The notes: generated by a model not told the origin, from the sequence alone. 64,000 nucleotides of DNA from Plantago major (GCA_026545765.1 JAIFAC010000126.1:108318-172317); one strand, 5' to 3'. Shown: positions 12,960 to 26,069, numbered from the stretch's first letter. Numbers and translations: made by a program.

Positions 12960-13700
12960 TTTTTTAAATCTGGAAATGGTTCTCTTTAACAAGTATAAAT
13001 AGAGGTGCACCCCATTCATTTTAACACACCATAAGTTGCAGAGCAAGAGCACAAGCAAGAGATAGAGACAATAATTCTCTCATCCTCTCAAGATCCGCCT
13101 TGAGGTTCGAACTAGCATTCAAGAAGTTCGTCTGGAAACTGAAGAGAAGTCATTGTTTGATGAAAAAAGAAGTCCCTGCACCTTTAGAAAAACGTTATTG
13201 GAAGCTCAATCTCCGCTAAGGAAGATCAAACTCCATAAATCCTGAAGAAATTCAAGTAAAGTTCTTGGAGTTATTTGTAAAATTCAAACAAAATCGCCGT
13301 TTGATTCGAGAATAAGCTAAAAATCCCTTAAATAAACGTTCATGAAGGCCAGACTTCCACCAAAGAAGATCAAAAGCCAGATTCTAAGATGAGTTCAAAA
13401 GCGTTCTTCGTGAAGTTCATCGATCCATCAAGAAGTTCGTCATAGTTCATCGTGAAAACCTTCAAGTTGACAATTTGATTCGAGATCAATCCAATAAGCC
13501 CTCGAAGTGGCTTTCTTCCGACTTTGAAGTCACATGATCCTAAACCGAGGACCTCGAAAATTCAAGTTCACCACTTTAGAATACTAGAATCACAGGATTT
13601 GTATTAAAGAATTGTACCCAATAATCAAATTCAATAAAATTATCATTCGTGCAAATTTATTTGCCACAAAAACAATTTTTTTAATTCACTTCATCAAAAC
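12960..13700 (+). repeat. Possible LTR or leader fragment of a degraded retroelement
   Basis: A good TATA box (AGTATAAATAGAGG, about 12992-13005) is followed by a long untranslated-looking stretch with repeated AAGTTCRTC phrases (13122, 13412, 13432). It ends in an A-rich region with CAATAAAATTATCATTCGTG. This resembles an LTR R-U5 arrangement. No coding domain or PBS was found, so the class is unresolved. Confidence 0.3.
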
Positions 13701-13793
13701 TAAAACTTACACCCCTCTATTTTTAAGATGATTCTCAATCAAATATTGTAAAACATATTGTAAACAACCAATTGATCGGGGTAAAAAAAAGAT

Positions 13794-13810
13794 TTGGGGG
13801 GGGGGGGGGC
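13794..13810. repeat. Homopolymer G tract
   Basis: A run of about 15 G in an AT-rich setting; its length may be unreliable. Confidence 0.8.
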
Positions 13811-14258
13811 ACTATTTAACATGAAAGAGTGACAAAACCCTCTAAAGAAGTCGGAAATACTTAACTTGTGAAGTTAATTAGGAATCAATTCAAGAATACA
13901 AAGTTCAGAACTTTGGGTAAAATAAGATTTAGTTGATGATAAGATTTGTAACGAAACTCATTTTATGTTTTAGTGATCTCAATCCTCAAAAAGGGTGAAA
14001 TGGATTAGTTGAATGATTACGTATGCCACCTTTAGATTTCATTATTACTCTGAGTGATTTACTTTACTTTACGTTAGAGCAAGCTACTTGTCTATTTGTG
14101 GTAGTAACGGTTCATTAAATCATACACAAAACTTACTAAAAGTCTCCCGCTCTCTAAAAAGTTAACTTTAGCACGGTACTTTAATTGTGTTTGAAAATTT
14201 TAAGAAAAGACTTCAAAATTTTAAGGAATATTCACCCCTCTAATCTTTCACTTTTTGA

Positions 14259-14471
14259 GTAAGTCTTATAAAAGATGGCCTCTTGATAATTTATTCAGAG
14301 GCGGATCTATATTGTTAAGAGAATCATGGATGTTATTAATCACAACGTCTATGTTCTTAAAATTGATGTTTTTCATATTTCAAAAGAACTCATTTCATTA
14401 AAAATATAGACATTTGATTAATAACATGGATGATTTTATTGATAAGATAGTCCGTCTCTCTCTAGACTTTG
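14259..14471. mobile_element. MITE with AAGTCT...AGAC termini (family M1)
   Basis: The left arm (AAGTCTTATAAAAGATGGCC, then GGATGTTATTAATCACAACG) pairs as an inverted repeat with the right arm (GACATTTGATTAATAACATGG, then GATAGTCCGTCTCTCTCTAG). Related copies lie at 22090-22260 (left half only) and 37228-37437, and a terminus at 16715. The family is small and non-coding. Confidence 0.6.
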
Positions 14472-14829
14472 TTTATCTTATTTGTCTGAATGACCAACAC
14501 GTACATTTTATTTGTCTTTTCATTCATCGCACATATTTTATTCATCCCACATGGGGGTGTAAACGAACTGAACGTTCATGTCAACGCTCGGTTCATATTT
14601 GAGTTTGACCGAACTGAACTGTTCGCGAACATGTTCATGTATATAATGTATCGAAAACAAACATATATATTATTGTTTGGTAGTTCGCTAATGGTTCGGA
14701 AATAAATTAAATATATTATAATATTATACAATATATTAATAATATATAACTATATAATTATTAATAATTATACAATACTCATGCAATACATTATATGTGA
14801 AACATATATATATGAAATGTCATCATGAG

Positions 14830-14831
<2 letters not shown>

Positions 14832-14912
<81 letters not shown>
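14832..14912. repeat. (AT)n microsatellite
   Basis: About 80 bp of uninterrupted TA/AT dinucleotides. The Tyr-Ile-repeat open frame on the minus strand here is an artefact of this run. Confidence 0.97.
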
Positions 14913-14917
<5 letters not shown>

Positions 14918-17550
14918 TTTTTTATATAATGGCTTTAGGCTAGATTTTTCTATTGTATTACATTTGATTTTATGTCTTTGATAAACCGAACAATCGAACG
15001 TTAACGAATAAACGTGAACTTTCTGAAATATTACCGAACAGAACACGAAAAGTGGTTGTGATGCTCTGAACATACAACTTATCGAACAAACGAACTAGCT
15101 TTAGTAAAAAAGAAGTCGGTTCGAACATTTAAACATGAATTATATATTTGTCACATTTTTATATTTTAATTTATAACCTAAAATTACGTGACAATCTAAT
15201 CCATGAAGTTTTCCAGAATTGAACTAGTATGGGACAAATCGAGTATGGTATGGTAGATGGAGAAAAGGTAGGGAGTTAGTTGTGTAGCTACTACATTTGT
15301 GAATTAAAAAGCTATTAAACCTATTAAATTAATAGATGGAATTTTAATTGACTGATTTTAATCTATATAATACATTAAGTAAAAAAAGTTTGGAGCCATT
15401 TAAGGCTATCCAAATCATTTAATTATTTGGCAAAATAATGCTTTGTGATTGGTTGATTCCCATTCCATGTTGTCCTATTCTTTTATTCTGATTGGCCAGT
15501 TTCTATCTCATGATGATGTGTTTCGGTTATTTAGCTCACATATGCACCAATTTTTTTAAATCAATCAACCATTTTAATTTCTGATTTCTTTCCATTTTTG
15601 TAAATATTTTCCATTCTAAATGAAAGTCCAACATCTCAGTTACTCTTTATTTTCTAAATTCCATGTGTTTATTGAATCTATAAAGTAATTGGTTGGTCAC
15701 TATGTTTCTAAAAATCACCATATTCGAGATGTTAAAGTAATTAAACAACTTTTTTATGGTTTATTAACATAATTGGTTGGTAACCAAATATATATATATA
15801 TATATTATTTTTTTTTCATACAGTAATATCATTGGGACTGACAAAAAATATTCTTATAAAGAGTTTATTCTTAGAGTTTTTTAAGCATTTATACACAAAT
15901 TGGGACCGTAAATTTTTATTATTATAGAAAGTTTATTCATTTATAGAGTATTCTTTTAGAGGGTTTCTACTGTATATATAGACACACACACTAAAATGTG
16001 AGAACATTTCGAAGTTGAATTAGGGTTTTTAAATTAGTGTGAATTGATTTGTTTTAATTTAATTGAATAACGTGGAGAAGAAAGATTCATTATGGTTGAC
16101 TTTTTAATGATGAATTTTGTTATTGAATTAGGATTGAAATTTAATTTGAGAAGATAGATTGAGTTTTCTATGATAAATTGATAATTTTGTTGTGGTTGAA
16201 TTAGGACTTAAAATTAAATTGAGTGATACATGTTGGTTTTTTGCAACAAAAGTCTAATTTACATATGTATTACAAATTAGTCTAATTAGGGATCGGAGGT
16301 GATGGAAAATGTAACGGAGAGACACGTGCTATTTGTCTTCTTGTGAGAGTCTGGGCCTTCTCATCATTTTAGTGAGATTTGTACTGTTTTTACGAAATTG
16401 AGCAAAGGGCACAAATAAGGACTTTCCCCACTCGCTTTTTATTGAGTTATATCATTACTTTGAAAAAAAATTACTATAGTATATACGTGTGTGTGTGTGT
16501 GTGTATTATTGTATATGTGTGTGTGTGTATATCATATACTTAATCGAGACGGGTAAAATAGTTTTACAATCCATTGCAGGTCAGGTGATAAGAGATGGGG
16601 CGAATTTGTGGGTGAAATAGACCAAACTAAATGTGTAATCTAATTAATTAGACAAAAACGTTAAATACAAAACAAAATAAATGTTTAAATCCAAAAACTA
16701 GCCATTTATTTATGAGTAAGTCTCCTGAGAGACGATCTCTAAATAATTTATCTAGAGACTAACCTATATTATCTAGACACGTGTCCACTCTCATATTTCC
16801 ACGTTTTATTCTCTTCCAGATTAATCTGGATGTGACATGTGTCCTCTTAAGTAATTTTGAATCGTTTTATTTTAAAATTAATTTATGAAATTAAATGAGG
16901 AGCCAACACACGTCCAACGTCTAAACTAATCCCGACACATGAACATCAATCTCCAAACCTGAGGGGAAAAAATGCAGAGTTTAATGTTTATATTGGAAGC
17001 CCTTGATATATACATAAAGTACGGAGCCATTAAGTGGAACCATTGATGTATACATATAGTCGTGAATTTAATTTCAGGTTTTTAAATTTTTTCTGGACTT
17101 ATTTGCAAAGTCACAAACTATTTATTGGCCAAATTGAAAGAAACTGGTTTTGCAATCCAAGTCCATCATACAACTCTAATTCTGAAAAGGTAAAGTTTTC
17201 AAGTTCATAAAACATTGAATTATGTCCCTGGTTTTCAAAATCGAATCCCAGCATCAACCAAACTCTGTCTCGAGTTCAATTCTTGAATCTAAATCTAATG
17301 CACACTAAATCAATACGGAATCCCTAATGACAACTCCACCATCCCCAAATCAAAATAGTTTCTCCATATGCTACAAACCCATTCACCAATATTCGAAATC
17401 CCTAACTACAACATAACCAATTGAAATATTATTGCAAGAAAGGGATTTTATCTGTTCGGTTATATTCGACAAGAGTGTGATCGGGAAGAAGCGGATAGTA
17501 GGCGCTTCCTTCTTGCACGCACCTTCATTATAATTAGACTATTGTTGAGT
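14913..17550. other. AT-rich intergenic spacer
   Basis: No gene was recognised. Contents are short (TA)n at 15790-15805, a compound (GT)n microsatellite at 16486-16530, and at 16712-16770 a terminus (AAGTCTCCTGAGAGACGATC) of the M1-type MITE family. Confidence 0.45.
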
Positions 17551-17553
17551 TGT

Positions 17554-17777
17554 TGTAATACCCAACATCCAACATCGGTTTAGAGTGAAAGGGGTGAAGG
17601 GTATATATATGTAGACCATCACTCTCCTATTTTATGAGGCCTTTTGGGTGATTCCAAAAGCAAATCCGTCGAGTTCGTGCCCAAGCGCATAATATCCTAC
17701 CAATGAGGCGTGTACGGCGAATGAGTAACATTGCGATCGATGGAATGGGGTCTCTACTTAGTGGTCGGGTCGTTACA
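17554..17777 (+). repeat. Short LTR (solo or TRIM-like) with adjacent primer-binding site
   Basis: The segment starts TGTAATACCCAAC and ends GGTCGTTACA, giving TG...CA ends, and is followed two bases later by TGGTATCATAG. That sequence is one mismatch from the initiator tRNA-Met primer site TGGTATCAGAG. About 224 bp is short for an LTR and fits a TRIM-type or non-autonomous element. No internal domain was recognised downstream. Confidence 0.6.
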
Positions 17778-17799
17778 GGTGGTATCATAGAGGTGGGAG

Positions 17800-19616
17800 C
17801 CACCTCTAGAATCATGCGCGAATGGTTGGTCCCGGGATATATTGTAAGTCTGTAACCACCTGAAGCTTGACAAGTTCAGTTTCAATTCAATAAAAATGGA
17901 CCAAACCCTTTGTATTTTTTATCTATTTTGTTTAGAATTGAAATGGTACTCCAAATGATTTGGCTAAGGGCATGTTTGGTTTGTGAATAAGTTGATCCAG
18001 CTTAGTCAACCCAAAAACGGATTAATGGACCTGGATGTAATTGTTCGACTAATGGTATCCAGATTAGTAGAGGGAATCTAATAGGGGAGGTATATGTAAT
18101 TGTTCCGTACATATAATATGCAATATGCATACATTCCTCTAAAATTAGACTTTGACACTAGATTACCAGTTGTTACGTATTAATTCTCATTTTCAATCTT
18201 TTTACATATAATCCCTCCTTCCCGTTAAACGTGTCTCACTTATTTTTGACACTATTGTTAAGAAAGTCTATAGTTTGTTGTTTGTTGTGGAAGAGATAAA
18301 TGATAAATAATGGAGAAAGTATAAGAGGTAAGAGACAAAAATGATAAAAATGGAAAAGTTTTGGAATGGAAAGTATTGCAATCCCATATCGTTTTATGAA
18401 GGGGCGTAAGTTGTTTTTACACAAGAACTAAACCGACCCAGTACTATAGGCTCTCGGCTATAATAACAACTGGGACAGGTATAATAGTTTTTCAACCCAT
18501 GGCGGTCTGGTGATAACAAGGGGGCGGATAAACAGGTGAAAATAGACAAAATTAAATACATAATTAGTTAAAAACTTCAAATAAAAAACAATATAAATGT
18601 TTAAATAAAAAAAACTAAGTAGTAAGTGATAAAACATTAAAATATGGTAAAAATGTGTAATTTTAGTGGGAAATTTGTAAAGAGGTGGTAAAAAGTGCAA
18701 GAGTTAGGATTTATTATTATTGGTTGGGTGTGGAGTACCTTCCTTTTTTAGTAATGTATGAAGTTTTGTTGTACGTCTAAAAATGACAAATGTATGAAGT
18801 TCTGCGGGACGAATAAAGTATATATTAAATAAAACATGCAAATCATTAGTTGTTGAATTTATTGTATATGCCATTTAATATAGATAATTTTTTATTATTG
18901 TAATTTATGGATGTACACATATATTTACTCTCTTTCTTTTTCACATATTGACGAGGTCGGGTGACTGAAGAGTTGTACCAGCTCATCTGTCGTCGGTTGA
19001 ATAACAGGTTACGAAAAAATTAACCTGTAAATGTTTTAAAGAAAATAATTGGCGCGTGGGGTAAGAGGCAGACATTTTGCATGGTATGGTTTGGCGTGCG
19101 CTTTTTTTAATACCCCTAATTTTAGGGGAGTACGATCGGGTGAAGATGGTATTGTTAACAAATTAGACTGGCCACTATAGATGTGTGGTTTAAATAAAAT
19201 CAAGGTGGGTAGATTGCTTTACTAACCTGTGGCAGATTGACAAATGATTTGGTGGGTAACATGGAACGGGTGAGGTATATACCCGATCCGTACGTCATTA
19301 TTTTAAATAGATACCGTTAAGGTTCGCAACGGGTTGGATATACCTCGATCCATTTAAAAGACTTGATTGGAAAAGGTCTTCTCGACATAATACTAATACG
19401 ATTAATTACTCAAAAGACTTATCATAGATCATGATAAAGATTGGCCAAACTTTTGAGGAATATTAATTATGCATTAAAATTGTGCAATGGCACGATTGAG
19501 AGTCACTACTCTTATAATTATAATCGAAGTAAAAGTGATGTATGGAATAAACGCATGGAAAAAGTTTATCGTTCTTAATTAGTGTGATGATGAGTCCATC
19601 AGAGACAAACTAAAAA
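17800..19616. other. AT-rich intergenic spacer
   Basis: A half-MITE lies near 18211-18260 (CTCCTTCCCGTTAAACGTGT). No gene was recognised; the small open frames are not supported by any motif. Confidence 0.4.
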
Positions 19617-19919
19617 TGTAACGTCCCAAAGTTTAAGATAAATTTTCACATAGCTTAAAGGATAGAGAACGCTACTCATACCAACAATGTGCCTTCTTTT
19701 CTTTGAAATACAACCATAAGAGCTTTAGACTTAAGCATGCATTCGGGAGTAATCTTAGGGTGGATGGTAGTAAGTCTATCGTTGCGTCTTGCGAGTGGGA
19801 TAAAGTCTTGAGAACAAACATGTATTGACAGATGGTAACATATCATCCTACATTTTCATTAAATATCCTAATGCCGTAGCACAGAGGGTTGGACATCGGC
19901 ATGAGTACGACGCGTTACA
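19617..19919 (+). repeat. Solo LTR of the TGTAACG family, copy 1
   Basis: It begins TGTAACGTCCCAAAGTTTAA and ends CGCGTTACA, about 303 bp. It matches the 304-bp LTR at 38229-38532 in its start, in an internal phrase about a terminal TTAAGC and GGAGTAATCTTAG, and in length. No primer site follows directly. Confidence 0.55.
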
Positions 19920-20282
19920 AAATGTTGTTGTAAATATTGTAGCATTTCATATACTTAAATATTTTTTTACTATACCCGTCGAGTATTGACGGGTTATAAA
20001 CTAGTTGAAATATAACTGATAAATAATGATTAAATTTTAATTGAGTTTTGGAAATTTATATTTGGTATGAAGTTAAAATTTTGTAGGTTTTTTTAAAGAG
20101 TAAAATTTTTAATTGAGATATTTGTAGTCCTTTGTCATTTGTCAATCGAACTTGTAAAATGTATAAATCCATTAAAATTGTACGAAAAACACAAAAACTT
20201 TTCCGTTCATCATTTAATTAATTTAGTCCGTGTAGTTAGATTCCACAGAGATATGCTCCATACACCCCTAGTACTAGCATAG

Positions 20283-20290
20283 CTATAAAG
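20283..20290 (+). promoter_or_regulatory. Possible TATA box of the bHLH gene
   Basis: CTATAAAG lies about 90 bp upstream of the ATG at 20379. An alternative, ATATATAG at 20332-20339, would leave a very short leader. Confidence 0.35.
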
Positions 20291-20378
20291 ATGGTCCATT
20301 CCATTCATTTTCCAATGAAGCAAATCAAAGAGATATATAGAGGGGTAGCATTTGCATTTGCAGAGTACAAAAACCAGA

Positions 20379-23300
20379 ATGAACAATTTCAGCTCACTAC
20401 TGAAACAACACAACATCCATGAATTGGATTCATCTCCTCCTCCTCCATCAGAAGATTTCCTCGACCAGATACTCTCTTCCGTTCCCAATTCCACCACCTC
20501 CTCATCCTTTCCCTGGTCTGCCGATGATCCTGGATTCTTCAACCACAAGCCATCAATGCTTCATCATCAGCACCAAATGTTTCTCCGTAACAGACCTCTC
20601 CAATCCAATGATCATAATGACCAACTCCTTGATGCTTCCCCTTTTCAATCTCATAACCACCTCCAGGTCAGTCGATTCAGTCCAATATGTTTTTGTTCTG
20701 ATAGTTAGTTATAATCAGTGATTGATTGATTATTGTGAATTGTGATGATGGAGCAGGAAAATGATGCATCGCTTAAATCTCAGCTGTTTAATGGCTTCAA
20801 CGATGGACAAAATTCAGAGCATTTCCACCATAATCAGGTAAATTGTGTGATTCAAGTGCAGGCTAATTAATAACTCGAGTGAACTCTGGTTCGATTCCTG
20901 TCTGTGTTATGGTGTATTCTAGTTTGGATAGATTAATTGATGCATTTGTAATGATTGATAGATCGAATGATATATTGGTCGAATTATGTAAATACAATTG
21001 TAATATTGATGTTCTTAAAAACGATAACTGGAGTGACTTATTTGATTGTAATTGATGAATGAATAGGGTGGGGCAATGCAGTCACAGAATTTGGGGGCGG
21101 CGGTGAGTGGTTCGAGCGGCGGAGGAGGAGCGGCGCCACGGCAGAGAGTGAGGGCAAAGAGAGGACAAGCAACGGATCCTCATAGTATAGCTGAAAGAGT
21201 AAGTTTGTTTGTTTGTTCCTGATTGATTTTACTGTTTCTTCTTCTTCATTCAAGTTTTTTTGAATTTTTTTGATTGAAATTTGAAACGTTGGTTTGCTGG
21301 CAGTTACGGAGGGAGAGGATTGCGGAGAGAATGAAGAACTTACAGGAACTCGTACCTAATGGCAATAAGGTCATTTCAAACTTCCTTTATCTATTTCACT
21401 CTTTATTACATTTTCATTAAATATCCTACTCCATCCATGCCTGCATAATTTTATATATTTGCTACCCACACTCAAATTTCAATTTTATACACAAACTGCA
21501 CATTTTATCATTCAAAGGATACTTTAGTCCATTTTTTACATATTTTATCAATACTTTAACTTTTCACATAAAAATAAAACTACGGGACAACTCTATTGTA
21601 TGAAGTTATCCGGGACTATAAGAGTATTATTACTTCCTCCGTCTCGTACTATGTTTCCCACTTTGACGGTTTGCAATCAAACTTTTCTAACTTTGACCAC
21701 GAATTAATCTTAAACGGCTAATGTAAATTGTTCAATTAAATTATATTATGATACTTCAGGGACTAAAGTTAAATAAGTATAAGTTAATTGAACATTTTAC
21801 ATTTGCGGTTTAAGATTAATTCGTAGTCAAAATTGGAAAAGTTTGACTGCAAAAATTCAAAGTGGAAAACAGGGGACAGGACGGAGTAAGTATTATTTAT
21901 TTTTTTAGAATTCCATATTATCATCCATACCTTAAATTAAATCAAATCACCTAGTTACATCGAATATTTTTAAAATTACATTACCGTCCACAACAATAAC
22001 AATTGGCTCGAAAAAGTATAGTAAAATACATTTATGCGACGCTTTCTGGACGCAAATATTTCGAATTTTATAAAATCCTGACAATTTCACAAAGTCTCAT
22101 GAGAGACGGCCTCTAAATAGAGACGATCTACGTTGTCAATAAAGTCATACATGTTATTAATTAAAATGTCTATGTTGTTAACGTTGTTAAAGTACAACGG
22201 CAATCTTACATGATTGTACATAAGATAAGTTTTTTGAGACATTATTATGAAAGTGTTTCTAATTAACTGCAATTGGAAGATTGATTAATAGAAGTTCCAT
22301 TAAAGTTATCCCCCACCATGTAAATCAATAAAGCATAAACTTGCACCAAATAATGGACAAATTTGATTATCGTATACAGTGGCAGGTAAGGCATGGTAAA
22401 TGCCTTGTCTAGTTTTCTGGAACTTTCATATAGTATTCATGTACTTCTAGTTAAATCACATAATCTGGTCCGTAGGAGTGGTGCTTCCGTGATATTTTAA
22501 AGGCAAGTGGCCTAAACTCAGAAGGTCCATTTTTTTTGTTCTTTTTAATGTATTTTCTAGACAAATTTCTGAATAGTAAAGGTAACTTAACCTGGGAATA
22601 CAAGTACAAGATGATTATAAAGGGATCATAATTAGGTGACCAGTATAACTATAACTAAAATTAGTGGAGTAGTAGTATAGTATATTGATGATGATTATAA
22701 AATGGCGTTAATCATGTGATAACGATATGGCAAATAATTGATGTTGGCGAATGACAGACGGACAAAGCCTCGATGCTGGACGAGATCATCGACTATGTCA
22801 AATTCCTACAGCTCCAAGTCAAGGTACAACTAACTCTTTTAGATAAATTAAACTAATTAAGAGTTCGGATTTGGAATTTATGAATTATTGACTTGTATAG
22901 ATAATAGAACGTGGGAGTGTGAATCTTTTAGTTGACAATTTGCACTCATTTCAGCTGGCCGGATATTATTCATTTTCATTACTTTATGGATTTCCAAGGA
23001 TTTTAAATTCTGCTTCACAAATTCTAACAAACACCTTATATTGCTAAGAGTAGACTTTTGAGCCCCTTAATTGTCTTTCTAATTTCTAGTACTCCTATTA
23101 CTTTATCTACCTTAATTGCATAAAAATTAGTAGCACACAAGGTTTGGCATGGTCCCTCCTATACGCGGCAACCACAAAATCAATAAAACCTGATTAAAAA
23201 CACCTAAAAATATCTATTTTAACTTGATTTTTTAATTTTAATCGTTAGCCAACAGTTTAACTCAAAACTTCAATATATTCTCCAATGGTCTGATCCAAGT

Positions 23301-24183
23301 TACTCTATTTGTATTTTTAGATACCCAACCTAAACTTGGCTTTTCGCTCATATTCGATCCACTTGACTACAATTACATGAAACGTAGATGATCTACTAGT
23401 TGATTTGAAAAAATACTTTATGCAACTCTTTAAAATGCCGAATTTATTGTAATAAAAAGATAAGATCTTTCTAACATATAGGAAAATTATATTTCTGTCC
23501 ACCCCAAACTTATGACAAACTCATCTTATTTAGCAACCACTACTGTAATTGAAATTTTACTATTATTTATTTAAACCAAATCTTTTATGATACTTCCTCT
23601 TTATTTACTAAAGGAGGCCCTAGCCTGTCATTGATTAACAAGAATAAACTTGGCATCTAATCTTCAGTAAAATTAAAATATAGGTACTCAGTGTCAGCAG
23701 ACTGGGTGGTGCTTCGGCTGTTGCCCCGTTAATGGCTGATATGGCCTCTGCCTCTGAGGTTGGTGTAATTATATACTACTCCAACTTCCTCCTTCTAGCT
23801 CTTCGACTCGAATATATTTTAAACAGCTACCCTGAAAATTCTTGATTAAACAGTCTGCGATTGTGCAGGGAAGAGGCAGTATGGCGAACATTAGCAATGG
23901 CACAACCTCGATGGAGAATGATGTGGCAAAGCTGCTGGAGGAAGACATGGGCTCCGCCATGCAATATCTCCAAGGCAAAGGACTTTGCCTCATGCCTATT
24001 TCCCTAGCTTCCGCCATCTCCACTGTCACAAGGAACCCCAACAACATTAACACCACCGCCAACAACCAAGGCCCCACTTCACCAAGCATGTCCGCTCTGA
24101 CCGTCCAGTCTGCAACAGTCGGTGGATGTGGTAGCGGAGAACCTGCATCACGGAAAGATGGGAATTCAGTTTCCAAGCCGTGA
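20379..24183 (+). CDS. LRL3: bHLH transcription factor, LRL group (bHLH66/69/82-like)
   Basis: Seven exons, all in phase 0: 20379-20666, 20757-20837, 21067-21198, 21304-21369, 22758-22823, 23684-23758 and 23869-24183, giving 340 aa. The basic region spans about residues 148-170 ([20 protein letters not shown]), with the H162-E166-R170 set that reads E-box/G-box DNA. Helix 1, loop and helix 2 run to about residue 211 ([16 protein letters not shown]). A family-specific tail reads [20 protein letters not shown] (about 255-275). LRL proteins are nuclear regulators of root-hair and other tip growth downstream of RSL factors in Arabidopsis. The start was chosen at the first ATG giving MNNFSSLL; an upstream in-frame ATG at 20352 is possible. 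Closeness to the FIPS5-like gene favours LRL3 (bHLH82), but bHLH66 or bHLH69 cannot be excluded. No breaks are seen. Confidence 0.92.
21633..21886. mobile_element. Stowaway-like MITE with long TIRs in bHLH intron 4
   Basis: A 254-bp element with TIRs of about 95 bp (CTTCCTCCGTCTCGTACTAT at the left, the complement of CAGGACGGAG at the right) is flanked by TA. The arms could form a long hairpin if transcribed with the intron. Confidence 0.85.
22088..22262. mobile_element. Left half of an M1-family MITE in bHLH intron 4
   Basis: CAAAGTCTCATGAGAGACGG is followed by GTCAATAAAGTCATACATG and TGTTATTAATTAAAATGTC, the left arm of the family at 14259 and 37228. The right arm is missing. Confidence 0.5.
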
Positions 24184-24237
24184 GGGGATTACAAGCTTTG
24201 ATATCATGGCCTAACCATTCTTCAGTATCGTGCCCGA

Positions 24238-24258
24238 AATAAAGCTGTAAAATAAATA
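24238..24258 (+). terminator. Likely polyadenylation signal of the bHLH gene
   Basis: AATAAA at 24238-24243 and AAATAAAT about 10 bp further lie 55-70 bp after the stop codon, the usual position for a plant near-upstream element. Confidence 0.5.
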
Positions 24259-24259
24259 T

Positions 24260-25489
24260 TAGGAGACCTAAATGAATCAAGAGTAAGGCAAAAGATAACC
24301 TTCCATTTTGTTTCTCTTTCGCCGGCAACTACTCTTCCAAATTAATGGTTCTTTTTCTTTCTTTTGGAGTTAGAGCAGTAGAGTTCTCATAATAGCTTAG
24401 ACACAGTGGAATATTTCCCTTGTTAATTAGCATGCTTCGAAGATCTTATTATTTTTTAACTATAATTTGTAACACAATATGCATATTATTCCGTACTTTA
24501 ATTTAACAAAATTACTAAAATCGTTGTGCAATGCACAAACTCCGCATGAAAGATATCTGAACCACCATAATGGATCATTTCCCCCACCAAATATCTAACA
24601 GCAACCTAGCATTCTCACCCTGATGTACAATCTTCACAAGTCTTCTCTATCCTCAAAAGTCACGGACATCCTATAATGCTACCACCACAATCTGAGGTGA
24701 ATCCATATATAGCCGAGGAGAATTATAACTAACCATCATCATGCCCAAAAATATTACCTGACCGGAATAGCACTAATGGATCCTAAACTCTACACATAAG
24801 TTGATAGACTTATCCTCCTTACCCAACTCGTGGTCGTGGACAAAGGATCAATGGAATCATATCAATATAGCAAACCTCAAGACTAAGGACTAAATGGAAA
24901 AGAGTGTTTAGTGAAAAAGAAAAGGATACAAGACTTTGTAGAGACTTCCAGCAGCCGGAAGACTTGTAGAGCCAACTACATGATCAAGGAAATCATATAG
25001 GTGTGCTTACGAAGTAGCCTTCTTGCAGATATATAATAGACTTCAGCACATATGCTCGCTTGACTTTCATAATTTCAATCACGTGTGGTAGGAATAGGGC
25101 ATGCGGAGCAGCAAAAAGAAAGAAAAGAAAATTAGAGAAATAACTATCCATTTCTCCGCTTGTTATACTTAAGAGTTAAAGCTAAGTACAGGCATCTTCA
25201 GTTCAAGAACCAAGTTTAGTATCAGGCATATTTCGTCTTAGATGGTCCAACAGATCTATTGCCAAGGGTTGGGGTGGGGGTAGGGGTGGGGGGAGTATAT
25301 ACACTTATCTTATGGTATTAAAGTTGGCCCAAGTCGGTGATTCAGAGCTCAATTGTGTGATGAGAGGTCCAAGAACAATAACATTCCCTCGTAGATAGAT
25401 GGTTCGAAAAGAAGAGTGTTCCATCATTAAAAAAATAACCATATGTAAAGGCCTAGAACACTAGCCTGCACGTGCAAGGTCGTGTTGAA
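24260..25489. other. Intergenic spacer
   Basis: No ORF, RNA gene or clear repeat was recognised. A G-rich stretch of GGGGTGGG type lies near 25270-25295. Confidence 0.4.
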
Positions 25490-25650
25490 TTATCTCATAT
25501 CCCACATCGCTTCTTGTGAATGGACCCAAACTCATCATATAATTAGTCGTAACCTCCACCTCTTAACAAGTCCTTTAAGGGAACCATGACCCAATTCTAT
25601 AGCGTACTAAAATATCATATATCCCACATTGCTTATCACCTGTGATGGAC
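25490..25650 (+). repeat. LTR-like repeat fragment related to the 8.6-8.9 kb repeat
   Basis: Two units about 118 bp apart contain ATCTCATATCCCACATCGCT and ATATCCCACATTGCTT. The first also has AACAAGTCCTTTAAGGG, comparable with the ACAAGGCCTTTTAAGGGG of the 8644 unit. Confidence 0.45.
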
Positions 25651-25656
25651 CAGTTT

Positions 25657-25850
25657 TGTAATGTCCCAAAAAGTTTTAGAGAGGTTAACGGGATTCAGAA
25701 CAATGTGAAACTTTATTTTCAAAAATACGTCGTAAGAACTCCAAAGCAAGTGTGCTTGATCTAGATCAATTTTAAAGTGATCGACTAACTGGGAAGTCCC
25801 TCGATGCCTACACATGGGAGGACAAAACGTACACAAAAGGAGATGTGATG
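25657..25850 (+). repeat. Truncated LTR of the TGTAACG family, copy 2
   Basis: It starts TGTAATGTCCCAAAAAGTTT and shares internal phrases (CTCCAAAGCAAGTGTGCTT, ACTGGGAAGT) with the 38229 copy. The right end, expected to read GGTCATTACA, is not found. Confidence 0.5.
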
Positions 25851-26069
25851 GTTTGTGAGGCCATCATATCACCAGAGTGCTTAAACCAACAAGAATTGAT
25901 CACAACTTCAAATTATTACTCAAGTTTAGAGAAATTGTTCACTTCAATATAATAAAAAGCCCTAAGAAATATATTTATAAACTTTAGGAAATAATTTAGT
26001 GGAGTAAAAATGTTTATCAAGACATGGAGCTGGTAGAAATAGACATTCACGAGGAAGACATGCAAGAAC

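Noticed and set aside
14768..15073. A 101-codon open frame on the minus strand with a Tyr-Ile repeat
   Set aside because: It is produced by the (AT)n microsatellite and has no other gene signal.
17780..17790. Short match to initiator tRNA-Met
   Set aside because: Only the 3'-terminal complement is present and it follows an LTR end; it is a primer-binding site, not a tRNA gene.
24047..24328. Minus-strand open frames over the last bHLH exon (23769-24176 and 24047-24328)
   Set aside because: They are antisense to a well-conserved exon on the plus strand.
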